From the NCBI GenBank assembly GCA_938075305.1, contig CALJGV010000004.1, positions 1-64,000 of the forward strand: a stretch of 64,000 nt of DNA. The letters are read 5' to 3'. A program made the position numbers and the translations under genes. This DNA is from an uncultured bacterium. Its GTDB lineage: Bacteria > Planctomycetota > UBA1135 > GCA-002686595. Positions 7,305-16,101 of this stretch are shown here, in pieces; position 1 is the first letter of the stretch, and each line of letters opens with the position of its first letter. The notes below the pieces were generated by a model. That model ran no database searches and was not told the origin of the DNA. It worked only from the letters and a program-made list of their open reading frames with translations.

Positions 7305-9521
7305 TCAGGAGGCCGCAAGTGGTGAAAGCGGAGCCCGCAGGAAGCGCCAGACGCCAAAGACCGCGACGCCGAGCAGCGCCGCCGCGGCCGCCACGACCGC
7401 CCTCGCGCGGACAAGCGCGCCGGAGGCGACCGAGCGCCGAGCGGCGGCGCGGTCCACCTCCCCGGCGAGCCGTTGGAGGACGGCTGGATCCACCGTGGAG
7501 CCGGGGGCGGACACGGAGGCCCGCTCGAGGTCCTGCAACCGCGCTTCCGCGAGGCGGTCCGCCCCGACCACGAGGGCGAGGTCCACCACCAGCGCGAGCA
7601 GGCTCGGGGTCGCCCCATGGTCCGCGATCACCTCCTCCGCACCCAAGAGGGCACCCTGGGGGTCCCCGCCGGACCAGGCAAGGTAGGCCTGGAGGTGCGC
7701 GGCCAAGATCGGGTCCCGGACCGCCTTCGCGGCGTCCGCCGCCCCAACGAGGTCGCCCCGGTTGGCGAGCGCCCTTGAGGCATCCATGCGGTCCTGGTCC
7801 TCGGACGAGGCGGCATTGGCAACCGTCCGAGCGGGTCGCCGCCCCCTCGCCTCCAACTCCAGGAGTCGGGCCTCCGCAATGGCGATGGACCGGGCCTGGA
7901 GCGCCTCCATGTTGGACCGCTGGTCCGTGAGCAAGGGCCCTGCGGGAGTAGCCTCCACCACACGCCACGCCCCGGCGAGCTGAAGTGCCGGTAGCAGCCG
8001 GTCCAACCCACCAACCAGCGGCGCGCCCAACGAGCCGAAGGCCCGCGTCCCCGGAGCGGGGACCGCCGCGCCTCGGCGGGCGTGGAGGCTCAGATTCCTT
8101 GAGAAGGGCACCCGTAGGACCGACACCGGCCCCCCGAAGGCCTCAGCGATCGCTCCAGCCACGCCGCTGACCACCGGATCCTCGACACCGAAGCCCCCGA
8201 CGTTGACGGTCAGCCATCCTCCTTCTCGGAGACGGGCCCGCGCCGCTGCGAACGCCTCGACGCTGGCAAGGTGCGGCGGGACCTCCATGTTGTTGGCGTA
8301 GGCATCCACGATCACCTGGTCGTACTCACGCTCATCCAGAGCGAGGGCAGCCCGACCATCGAGGCCGCCCACGATCGTCCGGCGGTCCCCACGGCATTCG
8401 AGGTCGAAGTGCGCCTCAGCCAGCCTTACCACCGCGGGGTCCAGCTCCACGCCGGTCACGCCGAGGCGGGTCATCGGATCGAGAACGCCCTCTAGCACCC
8501 GGATGGCGGAGCCGGCCCCGAGGCCGACGATGAACACGTCCCAGCTGCCCGGCGCGCTCCCTTGTTCCCGCTGGGTCCAGCCATAGGGCAAGGCGAAGTG
8601 GTTGTAGTAGTAACCGGGTGGCAGGAGCCCAGGAGCCGGGGTCCACACCGACTGGAAGGAGTCGAGGCTCTCATTGACCTGGAGCAGCCGCACCCGCTCC
8701 GGACCCTCGCCGCGCTCCACCACTCGGAGGCTCTGATAGGGGGATTCTGCGGACGCGAGCAGGCGCTCTCCGGGGATGGCACGCCGTGGCCCTTCCGAGC
8801 GGACCGAACCCGTCCACCCTCCCGCGAAGGCCAAGCCGACCGCCAGGAGGAGCAGACCGCTGGATGCACCCCGGCCCGATCGCCCATGCACCAGCAGCCC
8901 GCATGCGAGGAGCACCACCCCGGCCCCCAGGAACGTCCACGTCGTCCCGAGCACGGGCACGAAGACGTGCGTGGTTCCGAAGGTCCCCGCGAGGCTCCCG
9001 AGGGTCGACGCCGCCAGCACGTGCCCCCCCGCGTGCCCGGCCGCATCACCCCGCTCCCGCTGAAGGCTCTCCACCGCCAGCGGGCATGCGCAGCCCAGGC
9101 ACGCCGCAATGGGGAGAAAGAGGACGAGCGACGCGGCAAGGCTGCCCCAGACCAGGAGCCTCGATGCCCCCGCCAGCGCCACGCCATCGGGCATGAACGA
9201 CCCGGCGACCACCGGGGTGAGGCCCGGAAGGGACACGGCGAGCACCCCGCCGAGCAGCAGGACCCTCCCAAAGCTCCGGAGGGGCCGAGGCCCAGTGGCG
9301 AGGCGGGCCCCCACGGTGTACCCGACGGCCAACGCCGCCAGCACCACCCCGATCACATTCGTCCAGACGCTGCTGGAAGCGCCGAACCATGGGGCCAGCA
9401 AGCGCACCGCGCCCAGCTCAACCACCATCGTCGCGCCGCCCGCGAGGCCGACCACCGTGAGGAGGACACCCGGACGGATTGCCAGGAGCGGCCCCGCGTC
9501 GGTGCTGTCTGGATCACCCAT
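7305..9521 (-). CDS. Membrane-fused spermidine-synthase-like protein
   Basis: A 738-residue three-part protein. Residues 1-220 contain six to seven hydrophobic helices (for example VLLTVVGLAGGATMVVELG), as in the membrane half of fused MFS/spermidine synthases. Residues about 250-520 are a Rossmann methyltransferase-like domain: VGLGAGSAIRVLE is the nucleotide loop, GVELDP the acidic strand end and YDQVIVDAY the position of the spermidine-synthase catalytic Asp. Residues about 590-700 are Ala-rich helices of TPR type. A final hydrophobic helix (VVAAAAALLGVAVFGVW) lies near 710-727. The family transfers aminopropyl groups from decarboxylated S-adenosylmethionine, but membrane-fused members are mostly uncharacterised, so substrate and polyamine role are inferred. 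No speD is visible. It lies 39 bases after the hydrolase-like gene and is probably co-transcribed. Confidence 0.75.
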   Translation of the reverse strand: MGDPDSTDAGPLLAIRPGVLLTVVGLAGGATMVVELGAVRLLAPWFGASSSVWTNVIGVVLAALAVGYTVGARLATGPRPLRSFGRVLLLGGVLAVSLPGLTPVVAGSFMPDGVALAGASRLLVWGSLAASLVLFLPIAACLGCACPLAVESLQRERGDAAGHAGGHVLAASTLGSLAGTFGTTHVFVPVLGTTWTFLGAGVVLLACGLLVHGRSGRGASSGLLLLAVGLAFAGGWTGSVRSEGPRRAIPGERLLASAESPYQSLRVVERGEGPERVRLLQVNESLDSFQSVWTPAPGLLPPGYYYNHFALPYGWTQREQGSAPGSWDVFIVGLGAGSAIRVLEGVLDPMTRLGVTGVELDPAVVRLAEAHFDLECRGDRRTIVGGLDGRAALALDEREYDQVIVDAYANNMEVPPHLASVEAFAAARARLREGGWLTVNVGGFGVEDPVVSGVAGAIAEAFGGPVSVLRVPFSRNLSLHARRGAAVPAPGTRAFGSLGAPLVGGLDRLLPALQLAGAWRVVEATPAGPLLTDQRSNMEALQARSIAIAEARLLELEARGRRPARTVANAASSEDQDRMDASRALANRGDLVGAADAAKAVRDPILAAHLQAYLAWSGGDPQGALLGAEEVIADHGATPSLLALVVDLALVVGADRLAEARLQDLERASVSAPGSTVDPAVLQRLAGEVDRAAARRSVASGALVRARAVVAAAAALLGVAVFGVWRFLRAPLSPLAAS

Positions 9522-9560
9522 GGGAGGCTCAGCCGGCGAACGGTCCGCTCGCTGCAGCGA

Positions 9561-10856
9561 TCAACCGTCCGATTCGGTGCCGCCCGAGACCGACGGGAGG
9601 AAGTACTGCTTGGAGGCCACGAACACGCGACCGGGGTCGACCTTGCCCGCGTAGAGCATGTCCAGGAACACGCGGAAGCTCCGCTCGAATTGGTCCTCGT
9701 AGCGCTTCCCATTCGCGATCACCACCACCGGACGATCCAGGTCAACGATCGCGTCGGACAGGTACAGCGTCGCCTCGGTCAGCCCGACGCCGGTGAGCGT
9801 GATGGTGTTCTCCTCGCGGTTGACCTCCACGTCGAGCCGGACCCCCTCCACGTCGGAGAGCCGCGGCACCTGGAGCCAGTACGCGTTGGTCGGGAACGGG
9901 GCGCCGGGGACGAGGCTAAAGGAGCTCGGGTAGCTGTTCCGCTTGAGGTCCGCCATCCACTCGATGATCTCGCCCTCGCCACCGCTCGTCGCAAGGGTCA
10001 CGTGCTCGAGCCCCGCCTCCTTGGCCCGGGCTTCGAAGTCCGTGGCCTTGCTGCCCCCACCGGAGATGAAGACCGGGAGGTGCTTGAGGTTCTCGACCGG
10101 GATGCCCTCGCCGCCATCGGCGGCCCAGCAGAAGGCTCCTGCGAATCGACTGGGAAACATGTTGGCGATGGCGAGCGCCGCCTCTCCGCCGAGCTGGCGC
10201 CCTCCCAGGAAGACCCGGTCGAAGTCGACAGCGTAGATCTCGGTGACGTTCCGGAGCGTCAGCATCACCGCGGTCAACCCCTCGATCTCCGACCACTGTC
10301 CGGAGTCACCGGGCATCTTCGGGGACGCGATGATGGCGGACTCGCGCAGTCCCCCGTCCACCCAGTTGTTGGTGATGTGGGCCTTGGGGTTCTCTCCCTC
10401 CTGGGGGAGCGTGATGATGAGCGGATAGGGCCCCGACTTGGCCTTGTACTTGGAAGGCGACCAGATGGCGTACTCAACCGTTCCGCGCGCGCCGTTGTCC
10501 ACCGTACGGTCCATGACCTTGCCCGCCCCCCGCTTGGGCTGCTTACGGTCGTACTTGTTGGACAGGTAGATCATCGCCCCGAGGTCTTCAGGGCAGGCCA
10601 ACAGGTTGGTGTCCTTGAGCTTTCGGTTCTTCTCGTTGAGCTTCGCCAACTCCTCGCGGATGTCCGCCTCAGCGTCCATCTTCCCCTTCCCGGCAGCGAT
10701 GGCCTCGTACCAGTCGGACACCTTGCCCGAAACCTTCTTCAGGTCCTTGTCGGTGAGCAGGCGGTCAGCTGCGGAGGAGACGAAGGGAGCCGCGGTCGCC
10801 GCGACGGCAAGGGCGAGCCCAACCGTGGCAAGACGAAGGGGATTGAGATGCTGCAT
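9561..10856 (-). CDS. Secreted alpha/beta-hydrolase-like protein lacking the catalytic Ser
   Basis: A 431-residue protein with a signal peptide (LATVGLALAVAATAAPFVSSA). A helical Lys/Glu-rich region at 30-110 is followed by an esterase/PHB-depolymerase-like fold: strand YPLIITLP, then VDFDRVFLGGRQLGGEAALAIA, where the nucleophile elbow should read GxSxGG. The Ser is replaced by Gln (GRQLGG), confirmed in the DNA. The following strand and helix, PSRFAGAFCWAAD, are typical of the family, as is LPVFISGGGSKATDF. A C-terminal beta module (VEVNREENTITLTGVGL) may bind a partner or surface. Activity is doubtful; it may be a pseudoenzyme or binding protein. A possible -10 TAAGAT lies about 80 bases upstream. 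Confidence is good in the fold and low in any function. Confidence 0.7.
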   Translation of the reverse strand: MQHLNPLRLATVGLALAVAATAAPFVSSAADRLLTDKDLKKVSGKVSDWYEAIAAGKGKMDAEADIREELAKLNEKNRKLKDTNLLACPEDLGAMIYLSNKYDRKQPKRGAGKVMDRTVDNGARGTVEYAIWSPSKYKAKSGPYPLIITLPQEGENPKAHITNNWVDGGLRESAIIASPKMPGDSGQWSEIEGLTAVMLTLRNVTEIYAVDFDRVFLGGRQLGGEAALAIANMFPSRFAGAFCWAADGGEGIPVENLKHLPVFISGGGSKATDFEARAKEAGLEHVTLATSGGEGEIIEWMADLKRNSYPSSFSLVPGAPFPTNAYWLQVPRLSDVEGVRLDVEVNREENTITLTGVGLTEATLYLSDAIVDLDRPVVVIANGKRYEDQFERSFRVFLDMLYAGKVDPGRVFVASKQYFLPSVSGGTESDG

Positions 10857-10995
10857 GGACAGGTGAGGGGGGTCGGTCGAGGCGCGAGTGAATGGGTACG
10901 CGGAGCCCTCTGCAGGGTGAGCGCCGCCGAGGCATCTTAGTCTGGTGAGGGCCGATCGGTTTCAGGCCCAATGCCCGGAATCGGACCGTCGCGGT

Positions 10996-11739
10996 TCAGG
11001 AGCCCTTCCGGACGGAGTCGAGGGCAGCGAGCCCGTGCCCCCGTAGCGCCCAAGGGCAGTCCTCCGCGGGCTCCCCTCGGTCCAGCAAGAGCCCGAAGAG
11101 CCTCGCGGACTCGCGGAACTCTCCGGCCTCCAGCGCCCGCAGACCCAGGATCTGGGCCCCATCGATCCCGCCCTGGCCGAGCGCGCGCCCGAGGGACGAG
11201 CGCTCACCTGCCTCGTCATCGAAGCCGGCAGCGAGGATCGCCCGGCGCTGCGTGACCGCGAGCTTCTCCGGGCCCCCGAGGTCCTCGGAGCGCAGGAGAG
11301 ACGTGAGCACGCCGTCCGCCTCCGCATACGCAAGCAGGGCGCTCTCCCCCCTCGGATCCGCCGTGGAAGAGCGACGCAGGGCCCCCTCCAGGCAGAAGGC
11401 GCTCCAGGGCGCCGGCGCCCGGCCGTGCATGGCCCTCGCGAGGCCCACCGCACTCGGTCCGTCCTTCGCGTCCATGCAGACGAGGAAGAGGTCGAACGCC
11501 TCCTGGAGCAGAGCGGTCACGGCCTGGTCACCGGTTCCCGGGTCCCCCAACGCCTGAATGACCTCCTCGGTCCGCGAGGCGGCCGCCGATGGCACCACGC
11601 CACGAGGTTGCGTCTCCTGGCTCGCCGCGGCCAGGCTCACCAGGCACAGCCCGAGCGTCCATCGGTGGATTCCATGGGCCGCCACCCACCGTCGGAGGGG
11701 ACCGCCACTCCGGACAGCCGCAGGCTCGCTCAGGCCCAC
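10996..11739 (-). CDS. Exported TPR-like helical protein
   Basis: A 247-residue protein of unknown function. A hydrophobic stretch WTLGLCLVSLAAAS near 27-40 looks like a signal peptide. The rest is predicted helical with Ala-rich hairpins such as ALEAGEFRESARLFGLLLDRGE, typical of TPR or Sel1-like repeats. The GTG start at 11739 overlaps the end of purM by 10 bases, so the two are probably co-transcribed. No catalytic motif is seen. Confidence 0.55.
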   Translation of the reverse strand: MGLSEPAAVRSGGPLRRWVAAHGIHRWTLGLCLVSLAAASQETQPRGVVPSAAASRTEEVIQALGDPGTGDQAVTALLQEAFDLFLVCMDAKDGPSAVGLARAMHGRAPAPWSAFCLEGALRRSSTADPRGESALLAYAEADGVLTSLLRSEDLGGPEKLAVTQRRAILAAGFDDEAGERSSLGRALGQGGIDGAQILGLRALEAGEFRESARLFGLLLDRGEPAEDCPWALRGHGLAALDSVRKGS

Positions 11740-12779
11740 CGCACCACGCCGCGGTCCCCGGCGGCCTCAACGGTCTTCCCGATCCGAATCGACTCCTCCC
11801 CCTGGGCGTTGAGGTGGCCCTCGACCGCCTCAAGGTCGGCGTCGTCCACGAAGAGCACCATGCCAATACCCATGTTCAGGGCCTGATAGGCCTCGTCCCG
11901 GTCAATCCGCGCCGCGTCGACGATCATCTGGAACAGCGGCGGTACTTCCCAGCTGTCGAGGTCGATCACCGCGTCACAACCGCCCAGGATCCGCGGGACG
12001 TTGTCCACAAGACCCCCACCGGTGATGTGTGCGAGCCCCGGGAGCCGATCCTCCTGGAGCAGCGGCCACAGGAGCTCGAGGTAGCTGCGGTGAGGGGCGA
12101 GCAGCGCCTCTCCAAGGGTGACCCCGCCGAGCGCCTCCGGGCGGTCGTGCACGGTCAACCCGAGGCGCTCGAAGAGCACCTTGCGCGCCAGGGAGTAGCC
12201 GTTCGTGTGCAGCCCGCTCGAACGCAGCCCGAGAAGGGTCTGCCCTGCACGAACCCGCGATCCGTCCAGGACCTTGTCGCGCGCCACGGAGCCCACGATG
12301 AAGCCCACGAGGTCGAAGTCGCCGTCGCCATACAGGCCCGGCATCTCGGCCGTCTCCCCGCCGAGCAGTGCGAGGCCGTTGTCGCGGCAAGCCTCCGCGC
12401 AGCCCTTCACCAGATTGGACACCACCTCCGGCTCCAGCCGACCGGTGCCGACGTAGTCGAGGAAGAAGTGCGGACGGGCGCCCTGCACGAGGATGTCGTT
12501 GATGCAGTGCTGAACCAGGTCCCGCCCGACGCTGTCGTGTATCCCGCAGAGCTTCGCCACCTCCAGCTTGGTGCCCACCCCGTCGGCGCTCGCCACCAGG
12601 ATGTGTCCCCCAGAGCCCACGCGCTCCAGGTCGAAGAGCCCACCGAAGAGCCCCATGTCCGAGAGGACACCCGGCGTGAAGGTGGACCGAACGGCGTCCT
12701 TGGCGGCCCCGAGGGCTGCGTCCTGCGCGGCGATGTCAACGCCTGCGTCCTTGTAGGTGATCGGTGCGGGTTCAGGCAC
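11730..12779 (-). CDS. purM: Phosphoribosylformylglycinamidine cyclo-ligase
   Basis: PurM catalyses the fifth step of purine synthesis: ATP-dependent ring closure of FGAM to AIR in the cytoplasm. The family signature is clear: ITYKDAGVDI at the N-terminus, ASADGVGTKLEVA, the metal/ATP segment CINDILVQGARPHFFLDY, LLGGETAEMPG, and HITGGGLVDNVPRIL. At 349 residues it matches the usual 340-350. The open frame extends 72 codons upstream but without conserved sequence, so I chose the GTG at 12779 (VPEPAPITYKDAG). A -10-like TATCGT at 12864-12869 would give a leader of roughly 80 bases. It diverges from dxr and overlaps the next gene. purC lies 36 kb away, so purine genes are dispersed. Confidence 0.93.
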   Translation of the reverse strand: MPEPAPITYKDAGVDIAAQDAALGAAKDAVRSTFTPGVLSDMGLFGGLFDLERVGSGGHILVASADGVGTKLEVAKLCGIHDSVGRDLVQHCINDILVQGARPHFFLDYVGTGRLEPEVVSNLVKGCAEACRDNGLALLGGETAEMPGLYGDGDFDLVGFIVGSVARDKVLDGSRVRAGQTLLGLRSSGLHTNGYSLARKVLFERLGLTVHDRPEALGGVTLGEALLAPHRSYLELLWPLLQEDRLPGLAHITGGGLVDNVPRILGGCDAVIDLDSWEVPPLFQMIVDAARIDRDEAYQALNMGIGMVLFVDDADLEAVEGHLNAQGEESIRIGKTVEAAGDRGVVRWA

Positions 12780-13030
12780 GTTGGGAGGGGAGCGGGGCCG
12801 GACGGAGAAGCCGGCGAACTTCAGGGGTGGAACCGCCGGGGCAGAGGCCCGGATCTGGGGAACACGATAGTCCCCACCGCGAGCCGCTCCTACACCCAGA
12901 TGGACTCCTGCCGGGAGTTGCCCCGGTAATCGCGGACAGGGGCCGTCCCGCTGCTGAATTCGACCCGCCGCAGGCGCTATCATGCCGCCCCGCAAGGGCG
13001 TCCCCCGCCTCGCGTTCTCCCACGGCCTCG
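12780..13030. promoter_or_regulatory. Divergent promoter region purM/dxr
   Basis: A 251-bp gap between two housekeeping genes read away from each other. A TATCGT (minus strand, 12864-12869) points toward purM and a TATCAT (plus strand, 12978-12983) toward dxr. No obvious riboswitch or operator palindrome was found. Confidence 0.35.
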
Positions 13031-14248
13031 ATGCACCCGGACCCCCGAGCCTCCTTGACCAAGCGCCTCCTCGTCCTCGGCAGCACCGGCTCCATCGGGA
13101 CCCAGACCCTCGACCTCGTGCGGTCTGCCCCCGAGGGCGCGCCGCTCGAGGTCGTCGGTCTCGCGGCGGCCAGCTCGTGGGAGACGGTGCTCGAGCAAGT
13201 CCAGGCGTTTCGGCCCTCGTTGGTCAGCATGGCCGACCCCCACGCGGCGGCGCGCTTGAGGGAGGCGCTCGGGCCAGAGGTAGAGGTCCTCGAGGGTGAC
13301 GCGGGCGTCCTCGAGTTGATCCGACGCGTGGACTTCGACGTGGCCATCCACGGGATCGTCGGTGCCGCCGGGCTCCGTCCATCGCTCGCGGTCCTCGAGC
13401 GAGGCAAGACCCTCGGTCTTGCCAACAAGGAGTCCCTCGTCATCGCTGGAGGACTCCTCACCCAGGTAGCCCGCGATCACGGCGCGGAGATCGTGCCCGT
13501 GGATTCGGAGCACTCTGCCGTCTTCCAATGCTTGCGCGGTGAACGGCTTGAGCGAGTGCGGGTGGTGCACCTCACCGCGAGCGGGGGCCCCTTCCGAACG
13601 CGGAGCCTCGACGAGATCCGCAACGCCACCCCAGAGGAGGCTCTCGCGCATCCCAACTGGGACATGGGCCCACGGGTGACCATTGGCTCGGCCACCCTCA
13701 TGAACAAGGCGCTCGAGGTGATCGAACTGCACCACCTCTTCCAGCTCCCGCCCGAGAAGATCCATGTGGTGGTGCACGCCCAGTCCATCGTGCACTCCAT
13801 GGTGGAGTTCGCCGATGGGTCGGTCATGGCACAGCTTGGGCCCCCTGACATGCGGGGCCCTATCCACTACGCCATCCACCACCCCGATCGCGGCACCGCC
13901 GACCTCGAGGGCTTCTCCTTCGAGCGCTTCGCGCAGCTGACCTTCGAGGCCCCGGACCCCGAGCGCTTCCCCGCCCTCGCGCTCGGCTTCAGGGTCATCG
14001 CCGATGGGGGGACCGCGGGGGCCGTCCTCAACGCCGCCGACGAGATCGCCGTCGAAGCGTTCCTTGAACGGCGGATCAGCCTGTCCCAGTTGGTTGAGGT
14101 CTCGGCCGCCGCCCTCGACGCTCGACCCGTGAGCGCCGGGCCACTGGACCTCGAACAGCTCCTCGACGCCGATCGGTGGGCCCGTCAATACGCCACCGAC
14201 CACATCGCCCGTCTCAGCGCCGGCGAGGCCACCCCCAAGACTTCATGA
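13031..14248 (+). CDS. dxr: 1-deoxy-D-xylulose 5-phosphate reductoisomerase
   Basis: DXR (IspC) converts DXP to MEP with NADPH, the committed step of the non-mevalonate isoprenoid route. The motifs are intact: the nucleotide loop LGSTGSIGTQTLDLV near residue 15, GLANKESLVIAGG, the active-site segment PVDSEHSAVFQCL, LTASGGPFR, PNWDMGPRVTIGSATLMNKALEVIE, and the C-terminal VLNAADEIAVEAFL. Its 405 residues are close to the 398 of the E. coli enzyme. The ATG at 13031 was chosen because the ORF further upstream has no family similarity. It overlaps rseP by an ATGA, and a prenyltransferase follows, so the operon pairs precursor synthesis with precursor use. In the E. coli chromosome dxr and rseP are also near neighbours. 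Confidence 0.95.
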   Translation: MHPDPRASLTKRLLVLGSTGSIGTQTLDLVRSAPEGAPLEVVGLAAASSWETVLEQVQAFRPSLVSMADPHAAARLREALGPEVEVLEGDAGVLELIRRVDFDVAIHGIVGAAGLRPSLAVLERGKTLGLANKESLVIAGGLLTQVARDHGAEIVPVDSEHSAVFQCLRGERLERVRVVHLTASGGPFRTRSLDEIRNATPEEALAHPNWDMGPRVTIGSATLMNKALEVIELHHLFQLPPEKIHVVVHAQSIVHSMVEFADGSVMAQLGPPDMRGPIHYAIHHPDRGTADLEGFSFERFAQLTFEAPDPERFPALALGFRVIADGGTAGAVLNAADEIAVEAFLERRISLSQLVEVSAAALDARPVSAGPLDLEQLLDADRWARQYATDHIARLSAGEATPKTS

Positions 14249-16098
14249 GCCCCGCCGACATCATCAACGTGCTCCAGGTCGTCCTGGGCATCGGACTCGT
14301 CATCTTCGTGCACGAGGCCGGCCACTTCATGGCAGCTCGCTGGTGCGGGGCGCGGGTGGAGGTCTTCTCACTCGGCTTCGGCCCCCGAATCTTCGGCTGG
14401 AAGCGGGGCGACACGCTCTTCCAGGTCGCCGCGGTACCCCTGGGCGGCTACGTGAAGGTGGCCGGCGAGTACACCGACGGCACCGGCGCCACCCCAGAGC
14501 CAGGCACCCTCGGGACCCTCAGCGTCCCCCAGCGGTTCCTGTACTTCTCCGGCGGCGTGATCATGAACGTGATCTTCGCCCTGGTCGCCCTTCCGCTCGT
14601 GATGCTCGCCGGGCTCCCTGCTCTGCAGCCGCTGGTCGGCGCGCCGACGCCCGGGATGCCCGCCTGGGAGGCCGGCCTCCCCCCGGGAACCGTCGTCCTC
14701 GAGGTGAACGGGAAGGAGATCGTCGACTTCGAGCACCTGGTGACCGCCGTGGCCCTCAACGGGAGCGACGACGCCCTCCTCCGGATCCAACGACCCGGCG
14801 AGGAGCCCGAGTCCATCACTCTGACGCCGAGCTTCGACGAGAGCCTCGGCTTCTACCGGCTTGGGCTGCCCGCCGGTCTCTCCCCCGAACTGAGCCTCGT
14901 GGTCGACCCGGCCGGACCCGCCGCCGCTGCGGGCCTCGCCTCCGGAGATCGCCTCGTGGCCGTGGTCGGCCAGCCGGAGGGGCTCCGACCTGAGGAACAG
15001 CTCCGCCGCGCGTTCGAGGCCAGGGACCCGTTGACCGTCCTCGTGGAGAGCGCGGCGGGGGTCGAGCGCGAGGTGTTGGTGGAACCCCGCAGCACCACCC
15101 TCGACATCAAGCGAATCGGCATCGGGGCGACCTCGGCCCTGATCAAGTCCGTACGCACCACAGGTCCGGCAGCAGGACTCCTCGCGGGTCTCGGACTCCG
15201 GGGCGGAGACCGCTTCGTTCAGATCGGCGGCACACCCGTCTGGGACGTCAACTCGATCAGGGACGCCCTCCTCGCTGCCAGCCAGGGGGCGCCACTCACC
15301 GCGGAGGTCCGGCGGGACGGGGCGCTGATCACGCTCCAGGCGGAGGCAACCGTGGCGCCTGTGCTGCTTCTCGGGGACCTTGAGATGTCGGTCAACGAGG
15401 AGACCTCCCGGGTCATCGTCTCCGCGGGTTCGCCCGCTGAGGAGGCCGGGATGCTCGCTGGCGACCAGGTCGTCTCCGTGAACGGGCAGGCCACCGACAC
15501 CTGGCCTGTGATGCTCGAGACCATCCAGCGAGAGGTCGCCGCCGGGCGCGCCCTTCAGCTCGAGGTTTGGCGCGACGCCGAGGTGGATGGCCCCATGGAC
15601 GAGCTCGACCTCGAGCTCGTCGCGGCACCGGTGACCATTCCTGACTACGGACTCCGGCTCGACGCGGCCCGGACCGTGCTCAAGGCGGATGGCCTCGGGG
15701 AGGCGCTCTCCTCCGGCTTCGGAGCGACCCAGCGGTTCCTGGTCGACGTGTGGCTCCAGCTCAAGAAGATGCTCTTCAGCGATGAGATCTCCGCTCGCAA
15801 CCTCGGCGGGATCATCTCCATCAGCGTCATCTCGTTCGACACCGCCAGCCAGGGCCTCTCCAAGCTGTTCTTCTTCCTGGCGATCCTCAGCATCAACCTG
15901 GCCATCCTCAACCTGCTGCCGATCCCGATCCTCGACGGAGGCCACCTCCTCTTCCTGCTGATCGAGGGCATCAAGGGTTCCCCGGTCTCCGAGCGAACCT
16001 TCGGCTACAGCCAGGTGGTGGGCATGGTCATGATCATGTCGCTGATGGTCTACGTGACCTATCAGGACATCGTCCGATGGTTCATCGAACCCCGCTGA
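14245..16098 (+). CDS. rseP: RseP-type site-2 zinc metalloprotease
   Basis: A membrane-embedded protease that cuts transmembrane substrates such as anti-sigma factors after a first cut outside. The HEAGH zinc motif is at residues 23-27 in the first helix, and the LDGGH motif that supplies the third zinc ligand is near residue 562 in a C-terminal helix. Between them I see four PDZ-like segments (about 130-190, 215-272, 298-362, 380-442), each with the GDxxxxVxGxP/T pattern, whereas E. coli RseP has two. This explains the length of 617 versus about 450 residues. It starts within the dxr stop codon (ATGA) and is followed after 3 bases by the prenyltransferase. A putative anti-sigma factor with one membrane helix is encoded at 25.8 kb and is a conceivable substrate. 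Confidence 0.92.
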   Translation: MSPADIINVLQVVLGIGLVIFVHEAGHFMAARWCGARVEVFSLGFGPRIFGWKRGDTLFQVAAVPLGGYVKVAGEYTDGTGATPEPGTLGTLSVPQRFLYFSGGVIMNVIFALVALPLVMLAGLPALQPLVGAPTPGMPAWEAGLPPGTVVLEVNGKEIVDFEHLVTAVALNGSDDALLRIQRPGEEPESITLTPSFDESLGFYRLGLPAGLSPELSLVVDPAGPAAAAGLASGDRLVAVVGQPEGLRPEEQLRRAFEARDPLTVLVESAAGVEREVLVEPRSTTLDIKRIGIGATSALIKSVRTTGPAAGLLAGLGLRGGDRFVQIGGTPVWDVNSIRDALLAASQGAPLTAEVRRDGALITLQAEATVAPVLLLGDLEMSVNEETSRVIVSAGSPAEEAGMLAGDQVVSVNGQATDTWPVMLETIQREVAAGRALQLEVWRDAEVDGPMDELDLELVAAPVTIPDYGLRLDAARTVLKADGLGEALSSGFGATQRFLVDVWLQLKKMLFSDEISARNLGGIISISVISFDTASQGLSKLFFFLAILSINLAILNLLPIPILDGGHLLFLLIEGIKGSPVSERTFGYSQVVGMVMIMSLMVYVTYQDIVRWFIEPR

Positions 16099-16101
16099 TC
16101 G

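Noticed and set aside
8562..10940. A 792-codon open frame on the plus strand
   Set aside because: It is antisense to two good genes (spermidine-synthase-like and hydrolase-like). Its His/Arg/Glu-rich, low-complexity composition is typical of antisense frames in 70% GC DNA.
12982..13299. A small frame starting at an ATG just after the dxr -10-like element
   Set aside because: It runs in another frame across the dxr start region and codes a Pro/Arg-rich peptide without similarity, while dxr motifs are in the other frame.
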